Shown here piece after piece: positions 14,611-23,303 of a stretch of 64,000 bases of DNA (position 1 is its first letter; each line of letters starts with the position of its first letter). Both the position numbers and the translations under genes were made by a program. The stretch covers positions 248,001-312,000 of the forward strand of contig JAFUTH010000014.1 in assembly GCA_017484285.1 (NCBI GenBank), given 5' to 3'. Source of the stretch: Treponema sp. (lineage in GTDB: Bacteria > Spirochaetota > Spirochaetia > Treponematales > Treponemataceae). The notes under the pieces are model-generated. The model was not told the DNA's origin, ran no database searches, and saw only the letters and a list, made by a program, of their open reading frames with translations.

Positions 14611-15360
14611 ATGGCAATCATCAGCGTTCAGCATATCAAAAAATCTTTCTCAGACGGCGTTCAGGTTTTGAAGGACATCTCCTTTGATGTGGAGCAGGGC
14701 GAGATTTTGGGCATTATCGGGCCGAGCGGGAGCGGAAAATCCACCATGTTGCGCTGTATCGCCCAGCTGGAAACTGTTGATGACGGCTCGATTTTTGTGT
14801 GCGACAAGCCGATTGTGCAGGGCGGCGTGTATGCGGGCAAAAAAGACTTGCGTGAAATCGGCTTGAACTTGGGCTTTGTGTTCCAGAATTTCAATCTTTT
14901 CCCGCACATGAGCGTTTTGCAGAACATCATCGATGCGCAGATTCATGTTTTAAAGACTCCGAAGGACGAGGCGGTCGCCGTGGCGCGAAAATTGCTTTCT
15001 GATGTGGGCTTATCCGAAAAAGAAAACGCCTATCCGTGCGAGCTTTCAGGCGGTCAGCAGCAGCGCGTCTCAATCGCGCGGAGCCTTGCCCTAAAGCCAA
15101 AAGTGCTTCTCTTTGACGAGCCGACGAGTGCGCTTGACCCGGAGCTTACGGGCGAAATCCTTGCCGTAATCCGGCAGCTTGCGAGTGAAAAAATGACGAT
15201 GATTGTCGTGACGCACGAAATGTCTTTCGCTCGCGATATTTCCGACAAAATCATCTTCATGGCGGACGGCGTTATCGTGGAAGAAGGCGAACCAAAATCC
15301 CTTATCAACAATCCGCAGACAGACAGACTTAAAGATTTCTTAAAGCGATTCAATCAATAG
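14611..15360 (+). CDS. Polar amino-acid ABC transporter ATPase
   Basis: A 249-residue GlnQ/HisP-type ATPase. Walker A is GPSGSGKST (about residues 34-42), the Q-loop is VFQNFNLFPH, the signature is LSGGQQQR, Walker B is VLLFDEPTSALDP, and the H-loop is VVTHEM. ATG 14611 is chosen because family homology begins at MAIISVQHIKKSF; the 30 upstream codons overlap the MNT partner relic. It should power the binding protein and permease at 3328-4842 but is separated from them by the accessory block and would now need another promoter. Confidence 0.92.
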   Translation: MAIISVQHIKKSFSDGVQVLKDISFDVEQGEILGIIGPSGSGKSTMLRCIAQLETVDDGSIFVCDKPIVQGGVYAGKKDLREIGLNLGFVFQNFNLFPHMSVLQNIIDAQIHVLKTPKDEAVAVARKLLSDVGLSEKENAYPCELSGGQQQRVSIARSLALKPKVLLFDEPTSALDPELTGEILAVIRQLASEKMTMIVVTHEMSFARDISDKIIFMADGVIVEEGEPKSLINNPQTDRLKDFLKRFNQ

Positions 15361-15365
15361 AATGA

Positions 15366-15428
15366 GACGCGGATGCACGCAGATGGACACAGATATATAA
15401 TCCGCGTGTATCTGCGTTTATCCGCGTC
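15366..15428. repeat. cacagat/cgcggat inverted-repeat element, copy D
   Basis: Left arm words: gacgcggat, acgcagat, acacagat. Right arm words: atccgcgt, atctgcgt, atccgcgtc. The outer 9 bp (GACGCGGAT / ATCCGCGTC) are perfectly complementary, and the RNA can form one long hairpin. It sits between the ABC ATPase stop and the flgB promoter and may end transcription entering the flagellar operon. Confidence 0.85.
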
Positions 15429-15436
15429 AAAAAATC

Positions 15437-15463
15437 TTAACTTCTCATTTCAAATTCCGATAT
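15437..15463 (+). promoter_or_regulatory. Sigma28 (FliA)-like promoter of the flagellar operon
   Basis: TTAA (15437-15440), a 15-nt spacer, then TCCGATAT (15456-15463). The bacterial flagellar sigma28 consensus is TAAA-N15-GCCGATAA, so spacing is exact and 6 of 8 bases of the -10 match. The predicted start site falls on or next to the flgB ATG at 15471, implying a leaderless transcript. Confidence 0.5.
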
Positions 15464-15470
15464 TCATAGT

Positions 15471-15890
15471 ATGAATAGTTTTACACGGTCAGTTGATTTG
15501 TTATCTCGCGCGATGGATGTGAATTCACTCCGCTATCAGGTTTCTGCGAACAATATTGCGAACGCGGAAGTGCCGAATTACAAGCGTCAGGAAGTGAATT
15601 TTGAGAGCGAGTTGAAGCGTGCGTTTGACAGTGAAAAAGATGCTGCGACTCACGAGTTTCACTTTGCGAAAACGCATGAGAGACATCTTGATTTTAATGA
15701 CGTGTATGACTGGCGAACGGTCGAGCCACGCCGTGTGACTGACTGGACGACGACCGCGAATGCGAACGGAAACAATGTTGACCCTGAGACCGAAGCGATG
15801 AACATCATGAAGATTCAGCTCAACTACCGCTTGCTCGCACAGCTTGAGAATTTCGAATTCAGCCAGATAAAAACGGCAATGAAACGTTAG
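15471..15890 (+). CDS. flgB: Flagellar basal-body rod protein FlgB
   Basis: Proximal rod subunit of the periplasmic flagellum (139 aa). It shows the rod-protein N-terminus VSANNIANAEVPNYKR (residues about 24-39) and the C-terminal coiled segment MNIMKIQLNYRLLAQLENFEFSQIKTAM, both used in the axial helix bundle. First gene of the flgB-fliJ operon. The ATG directly follows a sigma28-like -10 element, and no Shine-Dalgarno is present. Confidence 0.95.
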   Translation: MNSFTRSVDLLSRAMDVNSLRYQVSANNIANAEVPNYKRQEVNFESELKRAFDSEKDAATHEFHFAKTHERHLDFNDVYDWRTVEPRRVTDWTTTANANGNNVDPETEAMNIMKIQLNYRLLAQLENFEFSQIKTAMKR

Positions 15891-15894
15891 GCCT

Positions 15895-15940
15895 CCTGCC
15901 TTGACAAGTTTTTGCTTCGCAAAAACTTGCGGATAGCAGG
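15895..15940 (+). other. Strong stem-loop between flgB and flgC
   Basis: A perfect 10-bp stem CAAGTTTTTG / CAAAAACTTG closes a CTTCG loop, and outer CCTGC / GCAGG arms can extend it. No T-run follows, so it is more likely an mRNA stabiliser or processing site within the operon than a terminator. A second small hairpin (CCAC..GTGG) follows at about 15949-15962. Confidence 0.6.
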
Positions 15941-15996
15941 TCTTTGTGCCACCTCCATGTGGCGCATTTACTAGATAAGAACACAGGAGATTGATT

Positions 15997-16458
15997 ATGG
16001 GAATGTTCACTTCGATTAACATAGCTGCCACGGGAATGAGCGTCGAGCGTCTTCGCACGGACGTGATTTCCAACAACATCGCAAACGCTTCGACGACCCG
16101 TACACCAGAGGGCGGCGCATTCAAAAAATCTTCTGTCGTCATTGAGCCGATTGCCTCAAGCCATCCGACGTGGAGAAGCCCGTTCGTTTCGGCAGATCAG
16201 GACAACGGACCGGGAAAGGGCGTGCGCGTCAAGGAAATCGTGAAGAGCACGGAGCAGGGGCGGCTTGTATATGACCCGACGAATCCCGATGCGATTCAGA
16301 GCGGACCAAACAAAGGCTATGTCGAGTACCCGAACGTGAACATCGTGAACGAAATGGTCGACTTGATTTCGGCTTCGCGGGCATATGAGGCGAACTCGAC
16401 GGTCGTACAGGGCGCGAAAGACATGTTCTCGAGCGCGCTTGAAATCGGACGAAGCTAA
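15997..16458 (+). CDS. flgC: Flagellar basal-body rod protein FlgC
   Basis: Proximal rod protein (153 aa). Conserved N-terminus MFTSINIAATGMSVERLRTDVISNNIANASTTRT and C-terminus NIVNEMVDLISASRAYEANSTVV, the latter being the family signature. ATG 15997 (SD CAGGAG 7 nt upstream) is preferred over the TTG two codons earlier. It is unusually far (106 bp) from flgB, with the stem-loop in between. Confidence 0.95.
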   Translation: MGMFTSINIAATGMSVERLRTDVISNNIANASTTRTPEGGAFKKSSVVIEPIASSHPTWRSPFVSADQDNGPGKGVRVKEIVKSTEQGRLVYDPTNPDAIQSGPNKGYVEYPNVNIVNEMVDLISASRAYEANSTVVQGAKDMFSSALEIGRS

Positions 16459-16510
16459 TCACTTGTCATGATGAATTTTTTACTATAAAATTTTGGTGGG
16501 TGGATATTTT

Positions 16511-16858
16511 ATGAACATTGTGAATGCTACATCTCATTTTGAGATGACTCGAACAAATCCCGGACATATCGGAAACGCACGGCTCACGTCTGTGCTTGGT
16601 CAGAATGCAGCGGAGACGTCTTCATCAGAAAAAACGATGGGGACGTTTGAGAGCTATCTTGTCAACGCTGTCTCAGAAATGAACAATCAGCAGCTTGATG
16701 TGACGCGCGTTCAGGAGCAGCTCATTACTGACCCTGATTCTGTCGATATTCATGATGTGACCACCGCAATGGCAAAAGCGCAGATGTCGCTCAGTCTTGC
16801 GCAGACGGTCATTGATCGCTTGATTACTGGTTGGAATGAAATTTCAACCAGTAGATAG
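16511..16858 (+). CDS. fliE: Flagellar hook-basal body complex protein FliE
   Basis: Small adaptor (115 aa) joining the MS ring to the rod. The C-terminus VNAVSEMNNQQLDVTRVQEQLITDPDSVDIHDVTTAMAKAQMSLSLAQTVIDRLITGWNEI matches FliE throughout. ATG 16511 follows GGTGGGTGG; the frame extends six codons upstream without support. Position between flgC and fliF is the usual order. Confidence 0.93.
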   Translation: MNIVNATSHFEMTRTNPGHIGNARLTSVLGQNAAETSSSEKTMGTFESYLVNAVSEMNNQQLDVTRVQEQLITDPDSVDIHDVTTAMAKAQMSLSLAQTVIDRLITGWNEISTSR

Positions 16859-16863
16859 GTGAA

Positions 16864-16912
16864 TTAATTTACTTTTCAGTCGATGAAAAGTATGGTATTA
16901 TAATACATTATT
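16864..16912 (+). promoter_or_regulatory. Hairpin and TATAAT between fliE and fliF
   Basis: A perfect 8-bp hairpin ACTTTTCA-GTCGA-TGAAAAGT is followed by the palindrome GTATTATAATAC containing TATAAT. No good -35 hexamer is visible. It may be an internal promoter or an RNA structure before fliF. Confidence 0.35.
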
Positions 16913-16937
16913 GTAGGTTCGTTCACGGGAGGGGTAG

Positions 16938-18722
16938 ATGAACGACTGGCTTAAAAATGTTGTTGCCAAAGTAAAAAGTTTGTGGGCTTCATGGAAGCCT
17001 GTCCAAAAAGCAATTGCCGCGGGTGTTTTAGTCGCGGTTATTGTCGTTTTAGTCGTTGTGTTCCGGGGCTCGTCAAAATCCGACGCGGTGTTCCTGTTCC
17101 GCACGCCGATTACCGATGAGTCAAAGCGCGATGAAATCATAACGCGGCTTGAGCAAGAGAACGTCGATTTTTCTGTCAATGAAACGACGGGCATGTTTAC
17201 CGTTCCCGACACGCGCACGGCAAAACGTCTCCGCACGCTCTTAACCACCGAGGGAATCCTTGCGCCGTCATACAATATTTGGGACGAAGAGCTTAACGTC
17301 ACAAACTGGACGACGACCGACTGGGATCGTGAGGAACGAAAACTACAGCGAATCAACAATCAGATTAAGCAGCAACTTGAATCTCTCGACTATATCGCAA
17401 ACGCAAATGTCGTCATTAATCAGGCGACTGACAGCCTTTTTGACCGAAATACCCGTCCGGCACAGGCAAGCGTAACACTCACGCTTCGAGGCGAGACTCC
17501 AGAGCGCAGGCGCATTAAGGGCTTGCAGGATTTGATTATGAGCGCGGTGCCCGGTCTCCGTGCTGAAAACGTAAAAATTTCTGACACGCAGGGAAATATC
17601 CTCAATGACTTTGAGGGCATGGCTGAGATGGACGCCGTTGAGGTCGTCAAAAAGCAGCAGGAATACCGCCAGCAGCTTGAGGCACGGCTCAGCGCAAAAG
17701 TGCAGAACATGCTTCAGTTGAATTTCTCGACTGACCGTGTCCGTGCCGTCGCCGTTTCCATCGAAATGGACATGTCAAAAATCACGAGCGACAAAACCGA
17801 ATACACGCCAATCGTAAAAACGCCGGATAACCCGGATACCCCTTACTCAGAGCTTGAGACGGTCGATTCGTTCGTTCTCTCCGAAGAAAACATCACCCGA
17901 AAATGGACGGGCACGGGCTATAATCCCGAAGGACCGGCTGGTGTCGAAGGTCAGAATCCGCCCGTGTACTCGGACATGTCGAATGTCATCGGCGAGTCAA
18001 CCGAAACCTCTGTGCAGCGAAACAATGTCATCAACACGGAGCAAAAGCACATCGAAAAAAGCCCGAGCATTGACCGAATCACGGCTGCGGCGAACATCGA
18101 CGGTCGCTGGGAAAAGGAACTTGACGGCGGAAACAATCCTGTCTTTGTCACTGAGAAAAATTACGAGCAGCTTAAAGCAAAATACGAAGAAAAATACCCG
18201 AACGTCGAGGACAACGACAATATCCGCTTCCGTTTGGGGCACATCGTGCGCGTGTACAAGCCGGTTCCCGATGATACGCGTGAGCGTGCCGCGAGCATTG
18301 TGCAGGACGCAATCGGCTACAACCGAACGCGCGGTGATTCGGTAACGATTACGTCGTGGCCGATTCCGCGCGAAGATGACTGGGATCTTGAAGATGATGC
18401 GATTATCCGCGCTCAGAACACGCGAAAGACAATCATGCTCGTGCTTGTGGGCGTTGTCGTTATTCTCATCGCATTCATCGTATTCAGAATGATTAGTCGT
18501 GAGCTTGAGCGCCGTCGCCGACTCCGCGAAGAGGAAATCTTGCGCCGCCAGCAGGCAGAGCGCGAAAAGGCTCTCTGGGATGCAAAACAGGAAGGCATGG
18601 AAGTCACCATGTCGGTCGAAGAACGCAAACGCGCCGAATTGCAGGAAAATGCAATCGCTATGGCAAAAGAGCATCCTGAGGATGTCGCAATGCTCATCAG
18701 AACGTGGATGATGGAGGAGTAG
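16938..18722 (+). CDS. fliF: Flagellar MS-ring protein FliF
   Basis: Forms the MS ring in the inner membrane. The 594 residues include TM1 (AIAAGVLVAVIVVLVVVF, about 28-45), a YscJ-like ring-building domain (DEITRLEQENVDFSVNE; LNVTNWTTTDW), a long periplasmic FliF C-domain, TM2 (TIMLVLVGVVVILIAFIVF, about 495-515) and a cytoplasmic tail ending VAMLIRTWMMEE that binds FliG. The start is supported by GGGAGGGG. Length is near the family norm. fliG follows after 3 bp. Confidence 0.95.
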   Translation: MNDWLKNVVAKVKSLWASWKPVQKAIAAGVLVAVIVVLVVVFRGSSKSDAVFLFRTPITDESKRDEIITRLEQENVDFSVNETTGMFTVPDTRTAKRLRTLLTTEGILAPSYNIWDEELNVTNWTTTDWDREERKLQRINNQIKQQLESLDYIANANVVINQATDSLFDRNTRPAQASVTLTLRGETPERRRIKGLQDLIMSAVPGLRAENVKISDTQGNILNDFEGMAEMDAVEVVKKQQEYRQQLEARLSAKVQNMLQLNFSTDRVRAVAVSIEMDMSKITSDKTEYTPIVKTPDNPDTPYSELETVDSFVLSEENITRKWTGTGYNPEGPAGVEGQNPPVYSDMSNVIGESTETSVQRNNVINTEQKHIEKSPSIDRITAAANIDGRWEKELDGGNNPVFVTEKNYEQLKAKYEEKYPNVEDNDNIRFRLGHIVRVYKPVPDDTRERAASIVQDAIGYNRTRGDSVTITSWPIPREDDWDLEDDAIIRAQNTRKTIMLVLVGVVVILIAFIVFRMISRELERRRRLREEEILRRQQAEREKALWDAKQEGMEVTMSVEERKRAELQENAIAMAKEHPEDVAMLIRTWMMEE

Positions 18723-18725
18723 AAC

Positions 18726-19781
18726 ATGCCTGATTCAAAGCCAGCAGCCAAGCCCGGAAAAAAAGGCGGCGCAAAAGATTATAAAAACCTCACTGGTCGT
18801 CAAAAGGCGGCAATCTTCCTCGTTTCGCTCGGTTCTGATGTTTCTTCTGAAATCATGAAGCATCTTCGCGAAGATGAAGTTGAAACGCTCACCTTTGAAA
18901 TCGCGCGCTTGGAAACTGTCGATTCCGACTTTAAAGACCAGGTTCTTGAAGAATTTCAGGAGTTGATGAGCGCACAGAACTTTATCACGACGGGTGGTAT
19001 CGACTATGCGCGTGAATTGCTCGAAAAATCGTTGGGAAGCCAAAAGGCAATCGACATCATCAACCGACTCACTTCGAGCTTGCAGGTTCGTCCGTTCGAC
19101 TTTATCCGCCGCACAGACCCGGCTCATCTTCTCAACTTCATTCAGCAGGAATACCCGCAGACAATCGCGTTGATTTTGGCGTATTTGGAGCCGGGAAAAG
19201 CTGCTGTCATCTTGCAGAACTTGCCGCCTGAGATTCAGCCGGAAGTTTCAAAACGATTGGCAACCATGGACCGAACAAGCCCGGACGTTCTTCGTGAGGT
19301 CGAGCGCGTTCTTGAGAAAAAGCTTTCTACATTGTCAAGCGAAGACTACACTGCCGCGGGTGGTGTCGAGTCTATCGTTGAAATCCTCAACCTTGTTGAC
19401 CGCTCTTCTGAAAAGGCGATTATCGAATCTCTCGAAGAAGAAGACCCGGATTTGGCAGAGGAAATCAAAAAGCGAATGTTCGTCTTCGAAGACATCGTTA
19501 TGCTCGACGACCGTGCGATCCAGAAAGTTCTCCGCGAAGTCGATACGCAGGAGCTTTCAAAGGCACTCAAATCGGTCGATACCGAAGTTCAAGACAAAAT
19601 CTTCCGCAACATGTCAAAGCGTGCGGCAAGTATGTTAAAAGAAGATATGGAATTCATGGGACCGGTTCGTTTGAAGGATGTCGAAGAAGCTCAGCAGAAA
19701 ATCGTTTCGACAATCCGAAGGCTCGAAGATGCGGGCGAAATCGTTATCGCTCGTTCTGGCGAAGACGAGCTTGTCGTGTAA
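18726..19781 (+). CDS. fliG: Flagellar motor switch protein FliG
   Basis: Rotor protein (351 aa) that receives torque from MotA/B. Conserved LTGRQKAAIFLVSLG at the N-terminus (FliF-binding) and the middle-domain region RTDPAHLLNFIQQEYPQTIALILAYL. The C-terminal torque domain carries charged residues in FEDIVMLDDRAIQKVLREVD and MSKRAASMLKEDMEFMGPVRLKDVEEAQQKI. The N-terminal Ala/Lys-rich stretch (KPAAKPGKKGGAKD) is a lineage-specific extension. Confidence 0.97.
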   Translation: MPDSKPAAKPGKKGGAKDYKNLTGRQKAAIFLVSLGSDVSSEIMKHLREDEVETLTFEIARLETVDSDFKDQVLEEFQELMSAQNFITTGGIDYARELLEKSLGSQKAIDIINRLTSSLQVRPFDFIRRTDPAHLLNFIQQEYPQTIALILAYLEPGKAAVILQNLPPEIQPEVSKRLATMDRTSPDVLREVERVLEKKLSTLSSEDYTAAGGVESIVEILNLVDRSSEKAIIESLEEEDPDLAEEIKKRMFVFEDIVMLDDRAIQKVLREVDTQELSKALKSVDTEVQDKIFRNMSKRAASMLKEDMEFMGPVRLKDVEEAQQKIVSTIRRLEDAGEIVIARSGEDELVV

Positions 19782-19802
19782 TTTTGAGGCAGGAGTCTAT
19801 TC

Positions 19803-20756
19803 ATGGCACGGAATTTATTTCAGCAGACATTATTTCAACCTGGTCAGTTAAAGCCGAAAGAGGGCGAATTCAAGTTGCAGCTTGTCCATGAATTTGCGCC
19901 GCCAGTAGAAGAGGTCGTCGAAGAGGTCGTTCCTGAGTACACGGGGCCGACTGCCGATGACTTGCGCCGCGAGGCTGAGGCTTTTAAAGTCCAGTGGGAG
20001 CAGGAAAAACAGCAGATGCTCCTCGATGCGCAGGCAAAGGCCGACGAAATCCTCAAAAAAGCCGAAGATGCCGCATTCGCCGAAGTCAAACGGCAGACGA
20101 ATCAGGCGCAGGTCGTCAAAAACGAGGCTGAGCAGAACGCGCAGGAAATCATTAAAAACGCGCAGGAAGAGGCTTCTCGCATCATCGAAGAGGCAAAAGC
20201 CGAGCAGGAAAATCTAAAAAAGAGCGGCTATTCTGAGGGCGTGAACAAAGGGCGCGAAGACGGATTTGCCGCAGGAAAGGACGAGGTTGACCGCCTTGTT
20301 GAGCGCACGCACAAAATTCTTGAGGGCGTTATGGCGCGCCGCGAAGAAATCTTGAGCGAGACCGAGCAGCAAATCGTTGAGCTTGTGATTCTTATGACGC
20401 GCAAAGTCGTCAAAATCATCTCCGAAAATCAAAAATCAGTCGTTATGGCGAATATTTTGCAGGCTCTCAAAAAAGTGAAGGGCAGGGGCGATGTAACGGT
20501 TCGCGTGAATCTCGCCGATGTCAAACTCACCACCGAGCACGTGCAGGACTTCATCAAGCAGGTCGAGAATGTGCAGGGAATCACGGTGCTTGAGGATTCT
20601 ACGGTCGACAAGGGCGGTTGTGTTGTGGAGACTGACTTCGGTGCTATCGATGCGCGCATTCAGAGCCAGTTGAGCGAACTCGAAACGGCAATCCTCGAAA
20701 TCTCGCCAGTCAAGACGATTCAGAAAAGCGAAACTGTTCCTGTAGCGGAAGCGTAA
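19803..20756 (+). CDS. fliH: Flagellar export regulator FliH
   Basis: Export-apparatus stator-like protein (317 aa) that binds and regulates FliI. It has a central A/E/K/Q-rich coiled coil ([28 protein letters not shown].., about residues 75-155), a [20 protein letters not shown] Gly-repeat segment and the C-terminal FliH/V-ATPase E-like domain ([27 protein letters not shown]). Position between fliG and fliI confirms the call. A cacagag repeat element separates it from fliI. Confidence 0.92.
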   Translation: MARNLFQQTLFQPGQLKPKEGEFKLQLVHEFAPPVEEVVEEVVPEYTGPTADDLRREAEAFKVQWEQEKQQMLLDAQAKADEILKKAEDAAFAEVKRQTNQAQVVKNEAEQNAQEIIKNAQEEASRIIEEAKAEQENLKKSGYSEGVNKGREDGFAAGKDEVDRLVERTHKILEGVMARREEILSETEQQIVELVILMTRKVVKIISENQKSVVMANILQALKKVKGRGDVTVRVNLADVKLTTEHVQDFIKQVENVQGITVLEDSTVDKGGCVVETDFGAIDARIQSQLSELETAILEISPVKTIQKSETVPVAEA

Positions 20757-20851
20757 AAATTTCTCACAGAGGACACAGAGAGCACAGAGATTGGATTTAC
20801 ATTTGATAATAAGAGAAACTCTCTGTGAACTCTTAAGCTCTGTGAGGAACA
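20757..20851. repeat. cacagag inverted-repeat element, copy C (inside flagellar operon)
   Basis: Left arm with three cacagag words (period 9), right arm ctctgtgaactcttaagctctgtgagg, which is almost identical to the right arm of copy B. It lies between fliH and fliI, so it must be transcribed through if the operon is one unit. Confidence 0.88.
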
Positions 20852-20872
20852 TAAAAAGACGGGTGGGAATGA

Positions 20873-22363
20873 ATGGAATCTTTTTTTAACAAATACATAA
20901 ATACAGTCAGATTCACTGAAACGATTCTCTATACGGGGCATGTCACGGCGGTAAAAGGCTTGGTTATCGAAAGCAACGGGCCTCGCTCTGTCATTGGCGA
21001 AATCTGCACAATCAAAATCGCGTCTACAGGAAAAGAAGTGCTTGCCGAAGTCACGAGTTTTGAGGGAAAGACGGTCAAACTCATGCCCTACGGCGACACG
21101 ACGGGCATTGAAATCGGCTGTGAGGTCGTGGCGAGCGGGCATATTCTGCAAGTTCCTGTGGGCAAAAAACTCTTGGGGCGCGTGATTGACGCGACGGGCA
21201 CGCCGATTGACAGCAAAGGACCGCTTGAAACGAGCGAATTTTACCCTGTATTGGCGCAACCTTCCGACCCGATGAAACGCCTTCCGATTGACCGCCGCAT
21301 TGTCACGGGCGTGCGATGCATTGATTCCCTTCTCACCTGCGGAAAAGGGCAGCGACTTGGCATTTTTGCGGGTTCTGGTGTTGGAAAATCCACGCTCCTT
21401 TCGATGATTGCGCGGAACACGAACGCTGACATCAATGTAATCGGTCTTATTGGCGAACGAAACCGCGAGGTGAACGACTTTATTGAGCGCGATTTGGGCG
21501 AAGAGGGCATGAAACGCTCGGTTGTCGTGGTTGCCACAAGCGACACGCCTTCAATCTGCCGTTTGCGTGCCGCCTATGTCACTACCGCGATTGCCGAATA
21601 TTTCCGCGACCAGGGAAAAGATGTCATGCTTATGATGGACAACATGACGCGATTTGCCCACGCACAGCGAGAAATCGGGCTTTCTACGGGCGAGGCTCCT
21701 GCCCAGCGCGGCTACCCGCCGAGTGTGTTCGATTTGATTCCGAAATTGCTTGAACGGGCGGGAACGGGCGAAAAAGGCTCAATCACCGCGTTTTATAATG
21801 TGCTCGTTGACGGCGACGACATGGACGAGCCAATTACCGACAAAGTGCGCGGTACGCTCGACGGTCACATTGTGTTGAGCCGTGCGCTCACCCAGCAGCG
21901 GCATTACCCCGCAATCGATGTGTTGCAGTCAATCAGCCGTCTTTCGCGCCGAGTGTGTGGCAGGGAGACTTTAAAAGCCGCTACAAAAATCAGCCGACTC
22001 ATCGCAATCTACGAGGACAACCGCGACATGATTAGCGCGGGCGTGTACCAAAAGGGCGCGAATGCCGAAATCGACTTGGCAATCGACAAGCACGCCGCCA
22101 TCGAGGAATTTTTGTGTCAGGAAGAAGACGAACCGTGCACGATTGAAGACACGCTCCAAAAAATGGCAGCACTCGCCGAAATCGAAATTCCCGAAGAAGA
22201 ATATGTCGAAAATCCCGCGAGTTACCGAAAAACGGTGGCGCAACTCGTAAAAGAACACAAAGAAGACAATGTGACGGACGCGAACGAAAGCGCGAGCACA
22301 GCCTTCGACGAGAATTTGGCTCCGCAAATTTCTGCAATCAGCGATGTGGCGGATAAACTCTAG
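20873..22363 (+). CDS. fliI: Flagellum-specific ATPase FliI
   Basis: Export ATPase (496 aa) homologous to F1-beta. Walker A is GSGVGKSTLL (about residues 166-175); VIGLIGERNREVNDFIE and MLMMDNMTRFAHAQREIGLSTGEAPAQRGYPPSVF are family signatures. Compared with a usual length near 440-460 it has an extra acidic tail (VKEHKEDNVTDANESASTAFDENLAPQ). The start ATG 20873 follows ACGGGTGGGAATG, just after the repeat. Confidence 0.96.
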   Translation: MESFFNKYINTVRFTETILYTGHVTAVKGLVIESNGPRSVIGEICTIKIASTGKEVLAEVTSFEGKTVKLMPYGDTTGIEIGCEVVASGHILQVPVGKKLLGRVIDATGTPIDSKGPLETSEFYPVLAQPSDPMKRLPIDRRIVTGVRCIDSLLTCGKGQRLGIFAGSGVGKSTLLSMIARNTNADINVIGLIGERNREVNDFIERDLGEEGMKRSVVVVATSDTPSICRLRAAYVTTAIAEYFRDQGKDVMLMMDNMTRFAHAQREIGLSTGEAPAQRGYPPSVFDLIPKLLERAGTGEKGSITAFYNVLVDGDDMDEPITDKVRGTLDGHIVLSRALTQQRHYPAIDVLQSISRLSRRVCGRETLKAATKISRLIAIYEDNRDMISAGVYQKGANAEIDLAIDKHAAIEEFLCQEEDEPCTIEDTLQKMAALAEIEIPEEEYVENPASYRKTVAQLVKEHKEDNVTDANESASTAFDENLAPQISAISDVADKL

Positions 22364-22366
22364 CCT

Positions 22367-22798
22367 ATGAAGAAATTCAATTTTTCGCTGCAAAAAGTGC
22401 TTGATTTTCGCGAATTTGAAAAAAAACAGGCTGAGGCTGAGCTTGGAAAAGCCGTTGCCGAGGAAACGAAAATTCAAGACACGCTTGCGATGATTGCACA
22501 GGCGCACGTTTCCACGGTGCAGGCGGCGGATTCTACGCGCGATATGGGCGAGTTGTACGCGGCACAAAATTATTTTCGTCTGTTGAGTCAGCGGAAAGAA
22601 CAGGCGCTCACTTCGCTTGCGCAGGCGCAGCTTGTCACTGAAGAAAAGCGAGACGCAATGCGCGAGGCGATGAAAAACTGCAAGGTGCTTGAAAATCTCC
22701 GCGACAAGCGAAAATCCGACTGGAAAAAGGCGAACCAAAAAGAAGAAGAAAATCAGATTGACGATATTGTCACGGCAAAATATGGAGCGGCAAAATGA
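22367..22798 (+). CDS. fliJ: Flagellar export chaperone FliJ
   Basis: A 143-residue coiled-coil protein that links FliI to the export gate. It begins KKFNFSLQKVLDFREFEKKQAEAELGKA, the typical FliJ N-terminus, and is helical throughout, with a charged end (NCKVLENLRDKRKSDWKKANQKEEENQIDDI). It starts 3 bp after fliI, and its stop overlaps the argR start by 4 bp. Confidence 0.88.
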   Translation: MKKFNFSLQKVLDFREFEKKQAEAELGKAVAEETKIQDTLAMIAQAHVSTVQAADSTRDMGELYAAQNYFRLLSQRKEQALTSLAQAQLVTEEKRDAMREAMKNCKVLENLRDKRKSDWKKANQKEEENQIDDIVTAKYGAAK

Positions 22799-23268
22799 AA
22801 GAACGGTCGGAACGACTCAAAGCAATCAAAAAACTCATAAAAAACAATCGCATTGAAAGTCAGGAAGAATTATTAAAAGAACTCACAAAAGAGGGCTTCG
22901 ATGTCACGCAGGCAACGCTTTCCCGCGACTTGAAGCTCCTCAAAGTGGGGAAGGTGAGCGACGGGCATGCGGGCTATGTGTACACGCTCCAGAGCGACGA
23001 GGACAGGGGCGAGAGCGAGCAGATTTTCGTGCAGGATTTTTTGCGCGGCTATGTGAGCATCGACTGGAACGCAACCACGGTCGTGATAAAGACATTCGGC
23101 GGACATGCCGACGCGGTGGCGAACGCGCTCGACTGCCTGAACCTTGACGAAATTTTGGGCACGGTTGCCGGCGACTCGTGCGTGTTTGCGGCGTTGCGGG
23201 CGGGAGTTACGGGCGAAGATTTCATGAAAACGCTCAAAAAGCACATTCCCGACTTGGAAGAAGAATAA
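22795..23268 (+). CDS. argR: Arginine repressor ArgR
   Basis: Hexameric arginine-responsive repressor (157 aa). N-terminal winged helix with KAIKKLIKNNRIESQEELLKELTKEGFDVTQATLSRDLKLL (residues 9-49) and C-terminal arginine-binding/oligomerisation domain with GTVAGDSCVFAALRAG (the GTIAGDDTIL-like motif). It overlaps fliJ by 4 bp (ATGA), so it is co-transcribed with flagellar genes, unusual for an arginine regulator. argH in this window is a plausible target, though no ARG box was identified. Confidence 0.93.
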   Translation: MKERSERLKAIKKLIKNNRIESQEELLKELTKEGFDVTQATLSRDLKLLKVGKVSDGHAGYVYTLQSDEDRGESEQIFVQDFLRGYVSIDWNATTVVIKTFGGHADAVANALDCLNLDEILGTVAGDSCVFAALRAGVTGEDFMKTLKKHIPDLEEE

Positions 23269-23303
23269 CACAGCTTGCTGTATAAAAAGGAGTTGCTGCT
23301 GCT

